From assembly GCA_035048495.1 (NCBI GenBank), contig CM068542.1, positions 36,237,109-36,301,108 on the forward strand: a stretch of DNA of 64,000 nt, given 5' to 3'. A program made the translations under genes and the position numbers. Under the pieces are notes generated by a model. That model saw only the letters and a program-made list of their open reading frames with translations. It was not told the origin of the DNA and did not search any database. Positions 32,586 through 45,139 of this stretch are shown piece after piece (the first letter of the stretch is position 1; every line of letters begins with the position of its first letter). This DNA comes from Euptelea pleiosperma. Its lineage: Eukaryota; Streptophyta; Magnoliopsida; Ranunculales; Eupteleaceae.

Positions 32586-35500
32586 TCACCATTCTCCAAC
32601 AGATTGCTCCCAAGTTTTCGAGTCCAACTCCGCGGAGCGTACATCTACCTTTGACGCTTCCAAAGCATCCTATGTTACCTTCACCTGTGTTTGCGACAAT
32701 TTCAATTCCTCCTCAAGGCGAGTGACGCTTGCCCGACGTTCTAATAGGCTTTCTTGGCAGTAACACGAAGAGCCACTCGTGAAGGACCATATCTCTACTT
32801 TGCCTTAACTTGCTCCAAACGATCTCGTAACCACTTTATGTTGAAATGTAATACCCATTCTGCATCATTAATTCGAGTCTCCCAAGCATAGATTATACCT
32901 TGATTGACATCTCGGAGATTCCTTTTCGACATACTCTCCACCACAAGTATTTCGCTAACTTCAACAGTAATGGCGCTCCTCGATGCCCTAAGAGAAGTGC
33001 CTTAGATTATATGACCGTATCGCTGAAAATCGTCTGATATAGTTCTGTATGTTTCTTAAACACCTTGAAATCAGTTACACTTGTGAAAAGTTTGGGCGCA
33101 AGATCCATCCCGCAATTACTTATTTGGCTTTGAGCATCACTCTCGAAATCCACGCAAAAATCTTGAATCTCTCTACCCAGTGATGTTTCTGCTTCACCAG
33201 CAGCCATATCATGAGTGCGACTAGACAAATTTCCTTTTGATTAGGGAGCCATGTACTCCGTCTCCACCATAGTAGCACCCACTTTGCATGTTTCTTCTCG
33301 AAGAGCCATGCCCATTCCATCATGTCTTTCCCCGTTATGCTGATATGAACCAATTCGAACCTCTGAACTCAACAAGTGCATAACGATTGATGAAGGGATG
33401 ACCTCTGGGACCACCCCTTCTGGGGGAGGAATCTGTATTAAAAGAGAAGTCACACTCCATTTGCACCAGCTGGAGCAATAGGAATATCCAAAAAATGAGC
33501 GTCGGAAGGCAAAAGAGCACGGCTACCAAGTTAATCTGAACACAATGCAAAGCAATGCCTTTTTTGGATACCAGAAGGCAACATCTCTTCCAAATTCGTA
33601 GACCGAGTTTTAGTAGCCTCGCCAACGGGAGTCGCAAGAAGAGAAGGTGAAAGGTCTTTCGGGAGGACCGTATCATGATCAACACCCTCTACAATATCAT
33701 CCTCAGGCACATAAGCTAAAGCACAATAAGGCTGCAGAAACAAATGAGTATATTCAACGGGCAACAAACTCTCAAAACCGCAATCTTGAGCCCAAGCATT
33801 ACATAAAGAGTGGACATCCTTGACCATTTCATGATGCAAAGGAAATATAATACCGCCTCTGCTATTGTTGGGAATTGGCAAACCACTCACTTGTGAAGTA
33901 CTAGTGCCCATATCGACATTCAACCTAATAGAAATAATGCGTGTCGCAGGAGAAAGTCAACGGTTCGTCATTAATCGACTTGTCACTACTACCTTGTGGT
34001 ACCAAGAGAAACTTGACCCCGTATCATTACCTAAAAAAACATATATATTTTTAGAAGAGAATAGATAAGAACTAGCCATCCAGGGACAAAGGAATAAATT
34101 AAAACGAGGGACTCACGAGTGAAGTCTGATGAAAAGCTCATTGCGCAGCGGATTCAAGCATGGCACACATAGCAACCTTAGTAAAGCCAGCCTTCTCTAA
34201 ATTCGAAAAAACAACTTGCATACACAATTTTTTAATGGCAAGAAAATAATATAAGCTATTGAAACACTGAAAGTAAGAAAAAAAGCGAAGGAAACCTAAA
34301 CGTCGGTGAAAGAGGCAAGCGAAGATGATGGCGCTTTAGTAGCAACTACAGCCTTACCAAGAGGAGGCTCAACTTGTGCTTGAGCCTTCTTCTTGTGAAT
34401 ACCTCGCAAATGATCATCATCAAGAACAAAAGTAGGAACAAGTGTGATGCCATTTTCCTGGCAAGATGGCTGTCGCTCGCAATGATCTCCATTCGGGACC
34501 ACCTCTTCTTTTGACGCCTTAGAATCTTGACTAATGGCTTCCACATTCTCATCCTCAACAACTTTTGCCAAGTCAGACTTGCCTTTCGAAGCCATAGGAT
34601 CTTTCAAAGAGGACTGTTTTTTTATTTTTGATGAGGATGGCCTTTACGATCATTTTCATTCAAGATAATTTGTCTCCGCATTAGAATTGACAAAGGCTTT
34701 GAGGCGCATTAAAGCCCGACCCCAAGAAGCATTTGCATCTACTAATACATGCCCACAACGGCTATCCGTCGGATAAGGAAATGAATCTTCACCCAAACAA
34801 AATAGAGAAAGCACACCGTCAAATGTGAAGACACTAAGAATATCTGTGGTGCTCGGTCTTGAACCCATCGACACAGGAACACCTTGATCGAACCCCATTT
34901 GGCGGGGAAAACATTCCGCATTGTACTCCATGGCAAGCCATCGACTGTCAAAGTAACTTAGCACAATCCTAGGAGTCACACTAAGGATAAGGTTGTGCCC
35001 GTGGATTATTGGTAGGGCGGACGACTCAATCTGTCAAACCATCCAGCTTCTTAATTTCCTTCACTATGGTGTTTGGAAACACCTTGGGAGCTGCGACATA
35101 GTTTGGCAAGTACTCCCAGCACTACATTTGCAAAAATGATGGCGAAGCAGAAGTCTCAACGTCAAAGTAGTCGTTGGAGACCCGGACGCAGTCAACAAAC
35201 ATATCAAGCTGCCAGTAAAGGGTACCTAAAAACATAGAAGCCAAGGGAAACCGTTTGCCTTGAGCGATCTTAATTGCTAACGAAATGAGATGATCTTGAA
35301 CCTTCTCTTGAGGGTTGCTTTCAACGATATGTCAAGACAACCAGAACGCAACTAAAGCCACCACCATGTGAGAAGTCTCACGACCCACACCCAGAATAAA
35401 CTTCTTAGATCTTCCAAACCTTCTAGGCTTCTCACATGTTCCCCGAAAATGTCGAATCCAACCAACAAAATTAGGCCTCTTGGACTTCTTGTTGACAGTT

Positions 35501-35965
35501 TTCTTATTTGAGGTAACGTTGTCTTTACCACCACATTTAGAAATCACGAGGTCATCTTATGTTCTTTGCTCATTCCTCGACAAAACCAACCCCGTCCTAC
35601 CAAAAATCACCAACTACGGGAAGCGACATCAAGATAGCAACATCTTCAAGAGAAGGGGTCATTTCTCCCCATGCACATACAAATGTGTGGGAAGCACTGA
35701 ACCAACGAGATTAGCAAACCTTTCATACTCGCAAAGTCCTTCACATGAAGTTCTGTGGAAAGACGAATAGCCTCATACACACCGCCTTCTTTAAAATGGA
35801 GACAGTCTTATGGTCCTTGAAGGCCTCTTTCACCCAACCTTTCCACGTCTCCGTAGCATCCCCGTGAGATTTAAAAGAAATCTTCGAGAGTAATCTCCAT
35901 GAGCCAAAGAGAGGCTTGTTGTTGCCTTCGGGTTGACAAGAGGTCAGGGCATTAGGAAATACCAC
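32586..35965 (-). pseudogene. Plant mobile domain (PMD, aminotransferase-like) gene, broken
   Basis: Read from 35965 downward: WKGWVKEAFKD and a KKAV segment, then WGEMTPSLEDVAILMSLPV (35671-35600), the hallmark of PMD proteins. This is followed by MVVALVAFWLS, KIAQGKRFPLASMFLGTLYW and DMFVDCVRVS (about 35365-35150), and RQMGFDQGVPVSMGS (about 34900). A low-complexity linker follows (about 34610-33530), then a Glu/Lys/Arg-rich coiled-coil tail (LEEELKLSQTQVKV, VRSAELDSKTWEQSVGEW) ending at a TGA at 32588-32586. At least five in-frame stops and several frame changes break it. PMD genes are transposon-derived or carried by Mutator and gypsy elements; this copy is not functional unless heavily spliced. 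Confidence 0.75.
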
Positions 35966-38869
35966 TTAGATTTTTGGAAGTAGAGGATGTGATCGCCCAC
36001 GTGCATAAGAAAAATAATCGTTTCGATAGTGATTGCGACCCTTCTTGGTGTTCTTCGTCTTCATGAGACGCCATCTTGCTTCTGATTGCTTCCATAAGGC
36101 TTCTATCAAACACTCATCAGTACCCGCAAGAGTTGGTTATTGTCGGGCTAAAGTCACCATGGCTAGAAGAGCAACATCGGCTATTCACATCTCAGCACTC
36201 TATGGAGTGGTCTGTTTTTTTTCATACGAAAACGAAAGAGAAGAGGATGTCTGTTTGTTAACAAAAAAGAAGATGAGGCGGGCCAGCATGTTTGATGGCG
36301 CCACCGTATGGTGTCTCGTGCCAAAAGAAAAAAATGTGCGTACGTGCCTTTGCAACATATTATCTCCACCTCATCAACTGATTCAACTCGCCTTTGCAAC
36401 CTCAGCTCACTACGCCATGACTGTAACTAGTGGGGATTTCTATCAAATTAGATGTTGATGTTAACACGGACCATAGCCATCATAACCGCCTTGCCGGTGT
36501 GGTCCCTGAAAGGCGCCTTATCTCTTTTTTTGGTCTCAAATGTCATGTTGTCTCATTGTCTCTCCTTTTATATAGCGGGTCCAACTTAAACTTTAAACAA
36601 CTACCAAGGCGTGAAAACTCTCTCAAATGCCCATAATGTCTTATTTTCGCCTTTTAATAAAAATGGGGCTACCTAAAGTAGTCTCTGGACTCTCTCCCAA
36701 GTGTGAAAACTCTTAAATGTGCTTAATGTTTCACCCTCTCCCCTTTCATTATGTAATGGGATGGACCTAATTTAGAACTAGGTTTAGTCATCCACTAGTT
36801 TAGGAGGAAGCACGTGAATAGACTACTCAATCGGGAATTTTCTATAGACACTCAAGGCGAAAGGTGCCTTTAGATCCTACTCCATCAGCGTGATGGTCAC
36901 CTTAGTTTTAATAATAAAATCCTTGTACGATGTTGGACCTTGTGCGGCCTTACACTCATGTACCAAAGCACTGGATGCCTCCTCCATAGCAACAAGACAT
37001 CTGCAAGAAGCATCCCCGTCGAATTCAATCACTTTGAATAAAAGAATTACGCCTTAATTACCTAGTTTTGCTTATTATATTACACAAAAAATGTGCAAAT
37101 GTTATCAAGCGGACCTCCACATGGCATACCATACCAAAAAAGTAGCCTACGTGTGCTAACGCGCCCTTCCGTTTTGAAGCTCCTTCTGATTCTGAATGAA
37201 TGAAAGAAAGCTCTCCATAATAACTAACTAACAAGATTCAATGGGTTGCCTATGAAAAGAGCTCTGTGACTCAACTCAGGACTAGCCCATGTGAATGATG
37301 GCTCCATATGGCGTCTCACTTCACATACATACCTCACTTGTTTGATGGTGTCTTATACAATGGCGTACCATCGAACGCACAATGAGAAGTGGGTCGATGA
37401 AAAAGGAGACGGATGCCATAGCCAATGTGTTACCCTAATCTTCTATCATGTTCCTTTCCTCTTAGCCTCTCCTCTTCGTCTTCCTTCGTTGTGGTCTCCC
37501 CAATTGTTCGATCCGCAGAACTTTGGACTCAAATGCCATGGATTCCTCTCCGACATTGCTTCTAGCTATGCAACTTTGTATTCTGAAGTGATTAGTACCA
37601 ATAAAGACAATCGAACACCTTCTCCAAGTTCAAGATCTTTTTTATATGTTTACAGTGATGATCCCAAATCTCCAATGCTTATTGAATGCTTAAAGTTAGA
37701 TGAAAATAATAGTATTTCAATCGGGCTGGTGAACCTCAATATCAAGGTCTTCTAGAATCTCCAACCTTTAGTTACCTAAGCATCATGAGCAAATGTGAGT
37801 GCATAAAATATTCACTCCGTCTGAATCAGTGTGTCTATAAATACCAACATAAGAAATTTCCATTAAGCACAAAATACTCAATCCGAGATGACATCTCGGA
37901 CTTTCGAAGAACTGTTCGACTTAAACAAACTCGATATAGGCAAAGTTGGCTGCGATCCTTAAATAAAATTTTCATCCACCACGGGCCTAAGCAAATTTGT
38001 CTGAAGCCTTTCACATTAAATAAATCTATGCTTCAACCTCGGCTAACTCGGTTGAGGTCGAACCAATCCCTCGGCGTGATCTGAGCTGATCAATTGATCA
38101 AGATACATCTAGATTCTACCTAACATGGAATAACCTACCTTCCTATTACTTTTGTCTATGTTAGAGGGATGAGATTAATAAGGTAAAAGAGTGGTTGAAT
38201 TGCAATGGGATGGCTTAATGTTGAACAAATGTTGACTTGGTTCCTTTGTTTTCCCTTTTTGTTTTTGTTGCTATTTCTGACCAAGCAGTAGTCAATGACA
38301 TCAATGACGACTTACAAACCTTACCTTTATGTCTTCGTCGTCTCTTCATCTTCTTAAACAACCATGTCTCAAGATTGAAGAAGCAAATTCATTTAATACA
38401 TCAAGAACTCAAAAACCTAAGGAGCATTTAGAGGTAAGGAGTGTAGGTGAGTGGATCTATTAAATTCAAAAGTTTACTGCAAAGATTTCTAAGGAGTGTA
38501 TAGGTGAGTGGATCTATTGAATTCAAAAGTTTACTGCAAAATTAGAAATCTGACTGGAATGGGATAAAGCCTCAAACTAAGAAGAAGCTAACTTCTCCAA
38601 GTTGAAAATAATTATACCCAAAATATTCTTCCGCACCTGTTGTCTTTTGGCATGTATAGAACCCCTTAATCATCTCAAAACCTTAATCAAATCTTTATCA
38701 CCCGTCTGTCTGTAGTCTTTTAAACCATCTAACTTAAAAGAAAAGTATTAAATTACCTTACTTAACCTTATCCCATCTCCCTTATAACTATCTTATTCAC
38801 AAAACACATTTAAAATTTAAACATAATAACAGTCTCAAAATAAAGTCCATCAAAGCATCACGCTATATG
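35966..38869. other. Flank of the PMD pseudogene, unassigned
   Basis: The sequence is less AT-rich than average, with several open frames (for example 36033-36458 and 37291-37755) that resemble no family I know. A 55-bp tandem duplication lies at 38436-38540. This may be the rest of the element that carried the PMD gene. Confidence 0.4.
38436..38540. repeat. Tandem duplication, 55-bp period
   Basis: The block starting AAGGAGTGTAGGTGAGTGG and running to TTTACTGCAAA is repeated at 38491 with two extra bases and one substitution. Confidence 0.8.
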
Positions 38870-38874
38870 GCTGC

Positions 38875-39300
38875 ATCCTCCGTCGATTGGAGAGAGCTCA
38901 GCACCGTCAAATTGTCTTCAGTGTAAAGGCGATACAAGTCAACATCCAATCGTTCAAGTTCTACTTTTGAGATCAAAGTATTGTTCTATTCTGGTCTTCC
39001 TCACCACTTGACTAGATATTGCTTGTACGATCCCATTCAAGTATTTGCAATTTTGAACTTGAGGACACGTGCAGTCTTTTCTGTTACATTCCTTGGTAAC
39101 TATGCTGATAAATCGCCAATGGTCTCAGTTGCATTTTCTGGTGGTTCACCATGAAAATCAAACAAAGCAGCCACATTAAACATGTAAGAAATATCCTCAG
39201 TTGCAAAAATCTCAATTTTGTAGGCATTGTCATTATTTTGCTTGATGATCCAACATGGCCTAATCTTTTGTGCCTTCACACGTACACCAAGAAAAATGAA
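38875..39300 (-). mobile_element. Ty3/gypsy polyprotein C-terminal remnant
   Basis: The minus strand reads KIRPCWIIKQNNDNAYKIEI, then MFNVAALFDFHGE, then KQYLVKW and ELERLDVDLYRLYTEDNL. This is the usual end of a plant chromovirus-type gypsy Pol: integrase tail, then chromodomain-like VKW motif, then DLYxxYxED. Several in-frame stops make it non-functional. Confidence 0.8.
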
Positions 39301-40079
39301 GATTTTGACCTAGCGAAGTGAAGCTTACTTGTAATATTTTGCAAAATTTACTGTTTAGGACCAAAACTTTAAAAACACTTATATTCCATTTTTTTCCGTT
39401 ACATTTCCTTGCTTTTGAGTGGTTTCTAGGTGAAAAAAGACCACTCCATTAATAGTTTTGGAGTTAAAAACAACTTTTAGGGTTGAAATCAAGATCAAAA
39501 GCTCCTTGGGTTGCGTATTTCAAAGTTCGTCGTTAAAATCATATGTTTATATTATTTCATGTTTTTTTCATACATTTAAGCTACATTAGTGTTACAGATG
39601 TAAATGTATCAGATCTCGGAAAAATCTATGATACCGACTTCTGCATCAAAATTTTGATGCAGAAGTCCCTCAATTTGCCTTGTAGTACTCTTTCGGGCCC
39701 ACCGCTTCCCCGAATGTTTGGCCGACATCTTGGTGGACCCACACACCAAAAATCAGTGTGATTAGTGATTCCTAGCCATTGAAGTCAGGCACATTTTCAT
39801 CATGGGCTTGGAACCAACTCGTAGGCCTGTTCATAAAGCCCATGATGAAAAAGTGCTCAAATCCTATTTCTAGAAATCACCAATTACGCTAATTTTTGGT
39901 GTGTAGGTCTATCATAATGTGGGCCAGACATTCAAGGGGCAAGTGGGGCCGAACGATTCTACTACATTGCAATTTGAGGGACTTCTGCATCAAAATTTTG
40001 ATACAACAGTCTGCATCAAAGAACAGCCTTCAGATCTCCAAACTATTCTAAGTTGATGAAATTTTACAAAGTCGAATTA
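39301..40079. other. Insertion region splitting the gypsy remnant
   Basis: The integrase part (40080 onward) and the Pol tail (up to 39300) are separated by about 780 bp, of which 39640-39985 is a palindromic MITE. The rest is AT-rich and unassigned. Confidence 0.5.
39640..39985. mobile_element. Palindromic MITE with self-complementary ends
   Basis: The end block TTCTGCATCAAAATTTTGAT with GCAGAA is itself a perfect 26-bp palindrome and recurs, partly decayed, at the right end (39980-40006). Internal arms CAGAAGTCCCTCAATTTG / CAATTTGAGGGACTTCTG, CGGGCCCACCG and AAAAATCAGTGTGATTAGTG have mirror copies. The core matches the Mutator-type family; the ends are different. Confidence 0.7.
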
Positions 40080-40980
40080 AACTTCCTTGAATTAATTCTG
40101 AATTTTAATTAAGCTAAGTTTAGGCCGAACTCTTAGTTTAGTACCATGGTTGATGCTGATTGGCTGTTGATTTTTATTGATCTTCTTGCTCTTGAAGTCC
40201 TGTATATGCCCATCAAAGGCATAAACATCATTACTAACATGGTCATCCAACTCTAGAGGAACCAAGTTTAGAGACATAATTTGATGCTCACCTATAAACA
40301 GTCTCATGGGACCTTCCAATGGATTGATTCATCAAGTTGTTCTAGGCAAATATGGCTTGTGGCAGTACTAAGTCTTATTGATTGGTATCCTCTCATACAA
40401 TGCTCCATAGTAGATTTTGCCAAGGCTTGATTGATCACTTTTATTTGTCTATTTATCTATTGAAGATATGTACTGGAGAACTGAAGGTTGGTTCCCATGC
40501 GCTTCTATTTAACCTTATGGTCTCCTTGAAAACTACTTCAGCTATGTGGTAAGCTTTTATTGTCTTTCTAGAAGGGATGAAGTGGGTGCATTTTTTAAAA
40601 CCTATCCATTACCACAACTAGAATCAATATTAGTGGGACCTAAATGGAGTCCATACTTAGGTCTACCCACTGTTCAGGGAAGAGCAGTAGGATATATAAG
40701 CCGGTGTTTTGTGCATATCCCTTGACAGTCGATACATTTGACACCTTCCACATATCTTTTCACATAAGCGCCCCATCCTTGACCAGAAGTATTTTTCTTC
40801 CACCATGGCTAATGTCTTATCCAATTGGATCCATCCAATATGTCCACCAAGCCCTCCGCTATGTAGCTCAAATATAATTTTCTGTCATAAAGAACCCATG
40901 GGTATGCACATTTGAATTATTTTGGAGAGATATCATCATGGAGCCTGAATTCCCTAGTAGGATCTGAACCTTATATATGT
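40080..40980 (-). mobile_element. Ty3/gypsy integrase remnant
   Basis: On the minus strand YVKRYVEGVKCIDCQGIC (near 40770-40720) corresponds to the second half of the integrase zinc finger. ILVVVMDRF with KMHPLHPF follows (around 40640-40570), the D-x-F-S-K-M-x-H-F-I-P region. GTNLQFSSTY with NRQIKVINQALAK follows (40480-40410), the DNA-strand-transfer core. Stops interrupt all three. With 38875-39300 it forms one element read right to left. Confidence 0.8.
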
Positions 40981-43410
40981 TGCTTCAGAATATCTCCGAA
41001 GTATTTGTTTTCGTTATAAAGCTGCTTAATAGATTCAAACACCACAACTTCCAGCACAAGTGTTCAAAGTAGACTACTTGCCTACTCAATGCATTATTTA
41101 CTTGGTTTCGATTGTTAGATTTTTGACAGAGCACGAATGTATAATATTGACTTATAAAAAAAAATGTATAATATGGCAACAAAGATAGCCGCTTTACATA
41201 GGGTTGTTGGGCATTTTTTCAGACCACCAATGTACAATATAAGATGGACTGCAGTTAAATTTTTGAAAAGTATGACGAATTTCTGGAGTGGCTAATTGAG
41301 TTCGGACTATGTTACCATCTATTGTATACTGGATGCTTTCCTGGGGGCTACATATTGTGAATGACCATCTTAAATATCATTCTTGTCCATATTGGACTCC
41401 TTTGTTGAGTTAATTTCACCGAGAGGTAATGTTTTTGTCCAAGAGGTCTGTTTGGAAGTTATTTGGAATAGGTTGAATCTTGGCACTTTGCCTTTTGTCA
41501 ATTAATATATGTTTTGCTTTTTAGCTCTGCATTTTTCAGTTAGATGCAGTTAGCCATTTTGTTTGGTCTTATTGAATAGCATGCCTTGATCAGAATATGT
41601 GGATATTATGTGATGCAAATTTTCTTGGATGCATGAGCTGTGAGCTTCTCATCTTACTATGTTATTTAGTTGCACCAACCACATAATTATCTACCTCTAG
41701 GAAATAATTTGAACTGTTCTCATATGAGAACCTCCTTCAGTTGACAAAGCCTTTCTTGGTTCCCTAAGATGTGAATGGTGGATCATGAAACCATACACCT
41801 TGTGGAAAGAGAGTAGTTCACGGCATTAAACTTTATTTACATGAACAGCTGAGTGAGTCTTTGTTATTGGGTTGTCTTTTTTATCTGAGTTTTGGACATA
41901 GTCTCAAAATGTTTTTGAGTGGTTGCATCAGTAATATTTGATAATCAACCTAAGACCTTTTTTCCGTCCTACTCTCTTTCTTGTTCCATCTTTGTTTCTG
42001 CTCCTTAATATATGACGGGAATCAATAAAACCTTGTGCTCCTTCGTTCAGCCCTCGGCCATTTGAAGTTGATTATGCAAGTCTATATGTTCTCATCTTGA
42101 CAGTTGAGACAATAAATGTGTCCCATGATAATGATTGAAGTAGTTCAGTTGCTCAACCTGTGTCCAAGCACTCGAGTTCTTCAAGTTTTCGGAAGTCAAA
42201 TTATCATGTTCATGTTGACCGCAATTGTTGGGACACCCTCAAACTCTTTCCATGCTACCCATGATTTCCTCTGCAGTCTTCAATGTCATTCCCTCTACAT
42301 CTACCATATGCACCATCATTTGTTAGTTACAGTCATTATTGTTTCATCTGGCTATAGAATAGTAAGAAACAAACTCTGCTTGTTTAGATCTGCAGTCTGT
42401 AGCCCCCATCTCGTTTCCACTCATGTTTGTCTCAGTTTGATTTTGGATGACGGATTGTGTATTCCATCAGACAATTCAAGCTTTTGCACAAACAGGATTA
42501 CTCCCAACTACCCAGAGGTTTTGTCTATTGCAGGCAATATAAATGTTGAACCAAGATCCCTTATCACCCAACTTTTTATGGATGAGAATGAATGTCGACC
42601 AAAGGCGTGTCTCCAATTGTAATGCTTGGTCAGGTTGCCCTTGCCCACACAATGTTTGGGCTTGGCCATCCAATGAGTGTTCATCAATTGAATTGTTGTG
42701 GTTGACGAGGACGTACGCCAATTGTTACATCAGAGAGTTGGGACCAATTATCCATATGGGTTGCCAGCTCTGATATTTTCAGGGCTGCTGTCTACTATTT
42801 TTCATCTGTGGAAATCGTTTAACTAATTAATTTATGTTGTATTACAGAGGAATCTGACATGCAGCCCAACTATGCATCAATTGGAATAGTTTAAAGCTGG
42901 AGGGGACCTCTTTGAATCTGTTGTAACCCCCTCTCCCCCTCCATAAGAATATGTTGATTGATCAATCTTAACCATCTGATCAAGTGGTAAAACATGGGTC
43001 ACTAGAAATAGTAAAAGAAGGGGGAAATGTCCTGTATGTTGGCTTTTTGGTAAGATCAATGAGATCATAATGCAATTGTGTTTCAATCCATGCAAGATAT
43101 CCGAGTCAGGCGGGGTACACTTGCAGACTACTGGGAGGCAGGGTTCATTGAGGACGATTGATCTCGGATTCATGGTGTCTTTAGTCCTATCACATTATAA
43201 TCTCAATCCCTACTATATAGTAGGTGGCACGTGAGTGATTGTAGGGTTTATTTTTATGTTTTTTGAAGTGGCAAAATAGGGAATGTTTTGGAAATTTAGC
43301 TACTGAAGGGACAAGTTTGGAAGATTAGTTTAAATGGGCGAATCTGAAAATTGTGAGAACACCGGTTAGGAAGGCAAAAAGTTTGCTTTTATGCTGCCAA
43401 TGGAATTTAA
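40981..43410. other. Unassigned region with one long open frame
   Basis: The frame at 42116-42622 (168 codons) has no conserved motif and Cys/His content typical of chance translation. Fragments such as SPIVMLGQVALAHTMFGLG (near 42610-42665) look protein-like, but I cannot place them. A short tail insertion is at 41136-41174. Confidence 0.35.
41136..41174. mobile_element. 15-bp retroposon tail insertion with 12-bp target duplication
   Basis: AATGTATAATAT occurs at 41136-41147 and 41163-41174 around TGACTTATAAAAAAA (41148-41162). The enclosed tail resembles the ACTTATCAAAA tail at 32552-32571. Confidence 0.75.
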
Positions 43411-43668
43411 AGCTGCGTTTGGTTTGTGAAAAATTCAGATTCTGGGTTCTTTTTTTCCCAGGTCATTTTTTTCTTGGAAAAGTCGTAACCTACAAAAATT
43501 AGATTCGGCATTTGGCAATGACAAAATTTAAAAATTTCCAGGATAAAAAAAATTTACGGTGTTTGGATCCCTTACATTCAATGAGATGTGCTTGGTGTAT
43601 TATGTTTTTTATTGGATTCCCAGTGAACTTCAAAACCTGTAAAATCGTGTATCTTTTTGTGTTTAAAC

Positions 43669-43987
43669 CAGTGTTTTAAAACTCGTCGAGTCAACTAGAA
43701 GCTCGGACGAGTTGACTTGAAATAAACTCGAATCGAATAAACAACGGGTTTGGTGCGTTGTTTTTAATCGACGCACCAAATAAGTTTTTGGAACACCTTG
43801 TCAACACCAAATCAACTAAATCTTATAAATTATGGTTATAATAATATGATATTTATATATTAATATTAATATATCTATATAATATTAATATATTACTCGA
43901 GTCAGATTACTTCGGGTCGAGTTGGAGTCTTCGAGTTAACTCAACATGGTAGACTTTCGAGTCGAGTTTTCGAGTTTTCAAACACTG
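43669..43987. mobile_element. hAT-type MITE with 8-bp target duplication GTTTAAAC
   Basis: The element is 319 bp with ends CAGTGTTTTAAAACTCG (43669-43685) and CGAGTTTTCAAACACTG (43971-43987). GTTTAAAC flanks it at 43661-43668 and 43988-43995. Subterminal sequence is rich in GAGTCGA/TCGAGTC motifs. It is non-coding. CAGTG ends with 8-bp duplications fit hAT. Confidence 0.9.
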
Positions 43988-44599
43988 GTTTAAACAAGGA
44001 TGAATGTTGCAATGATGGGTAGGAAAAACAGGGACAGTGTAAAAATAGATTGTGAATCATTAATCATAAGATGAGAATATATAATCCAATCCATATTCCA
44101 AATCGAGTTCTCTTCGATGAGAAACCAAAGAGATTGTGAGAGAGATAGAAGGAAGAGAGAGGGATGAGGGAGGAAGGAGGTTACCGAGTGAGAGATATAT
44201 AGCGAGGTAAGAGTTGCATTGGCATCGGGAGTCTTTTTTCGAAAGTAAAATAGTCGTGAAAGTTCGAAAAATCAACGGACCGACTTTAGTTAGGTGGTTA
44301 GTTTTCCAATTTTATTTTCAAAAGCTTTTTTTTTTTTCGTGAGTTTTTTTTTTCCTCTGAATGAACCAAACGTGCATTGCGGAAATTTGCGAGAAAACAT
44401 GGTCTCCGGAATTTGAATTTTATGCAAACAAAATGCAGCAGGGAAAAATGAAATGAGGGACAAAAGGCAGAAAAACAAGGTTTGCAATTGCCTTTGTATA
44501 TGGTATGTATCTAATCTATATTGCTCTATATACTATTATGAAGCTAAAACTAGGGTTGGCGATGGGGCAGGCTTCAGACACTCACTTAAAGAGCAAAAC

Positions 44600-44965
44600 T
44601 TTGATGAGGTCCATCATCAACGTTGCTGAGGGACAACACTGAGCCATGTGGCACACTCTTAGAGACAACTAACTGTATGGATGTTTGGCACATCCTTGGG
44701 TAAACCTACATACCAAAAATCATCCTGATTAGTGATTTCTAACCTTCGGATCTAAATACCCCAAATAATGCTCGAAATCCATGGATAAAAACAAACCATG
44801 AAAAAGACTAATCCAACAGATAGCAGTTACTAATCAGTTTGAATTTTGGTATGTAAGTCCAGCTAGCGATGGGCCAAACATCCATATGGTTAGTGGTCAC
44901 TAATAGCGTGCCACACAGCTCATACTATGGTTCATCATCAACATTGATGAAGTCCCTATAATCAC
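44600..44965. mobile_element. Palindromic Mutator-type MITE, copy
   Basis: GAGCCATGTGGCACACTCTT, ACTGTATGGATGTTTGGC and ATCCTGATTAGTGATTTC in the left arm pair with GGGCCAAACATCCATATGGT and GTGCCACACAGCTCATA in the right arm. A GAGCAAAACTTTGATGA end, like that of 50996-51330, is present on the left only. Confidence 0.7.
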
Positions 44966-45139
44966 TCACGTGCAATGCACGTGCCGCCCCCTAATCTAAT
45001 ATAAAGGCAATTACCAAAGTGGGGGGGTATTTACACTGATAGCCCTCATTTCCATAAACTTCGTCAAAATGAGCAGATTCGACTTTTCAATTTTGCTTTT
45101 TCTATCTACATGCATGTCAAGGTACCATAATTCTCATAT

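Noticed and set aside
33007..34607. Separate small genes on the minus strand (70-130 codons)
   Set aside because: They line up as pieces of one broken PMD-type reading frame with stops and frameshifts.
42116..42622. 168-codon open frame as a gene
   Set aside because: No domain, composition typical of chance translation, no splice or promoter context I can support.
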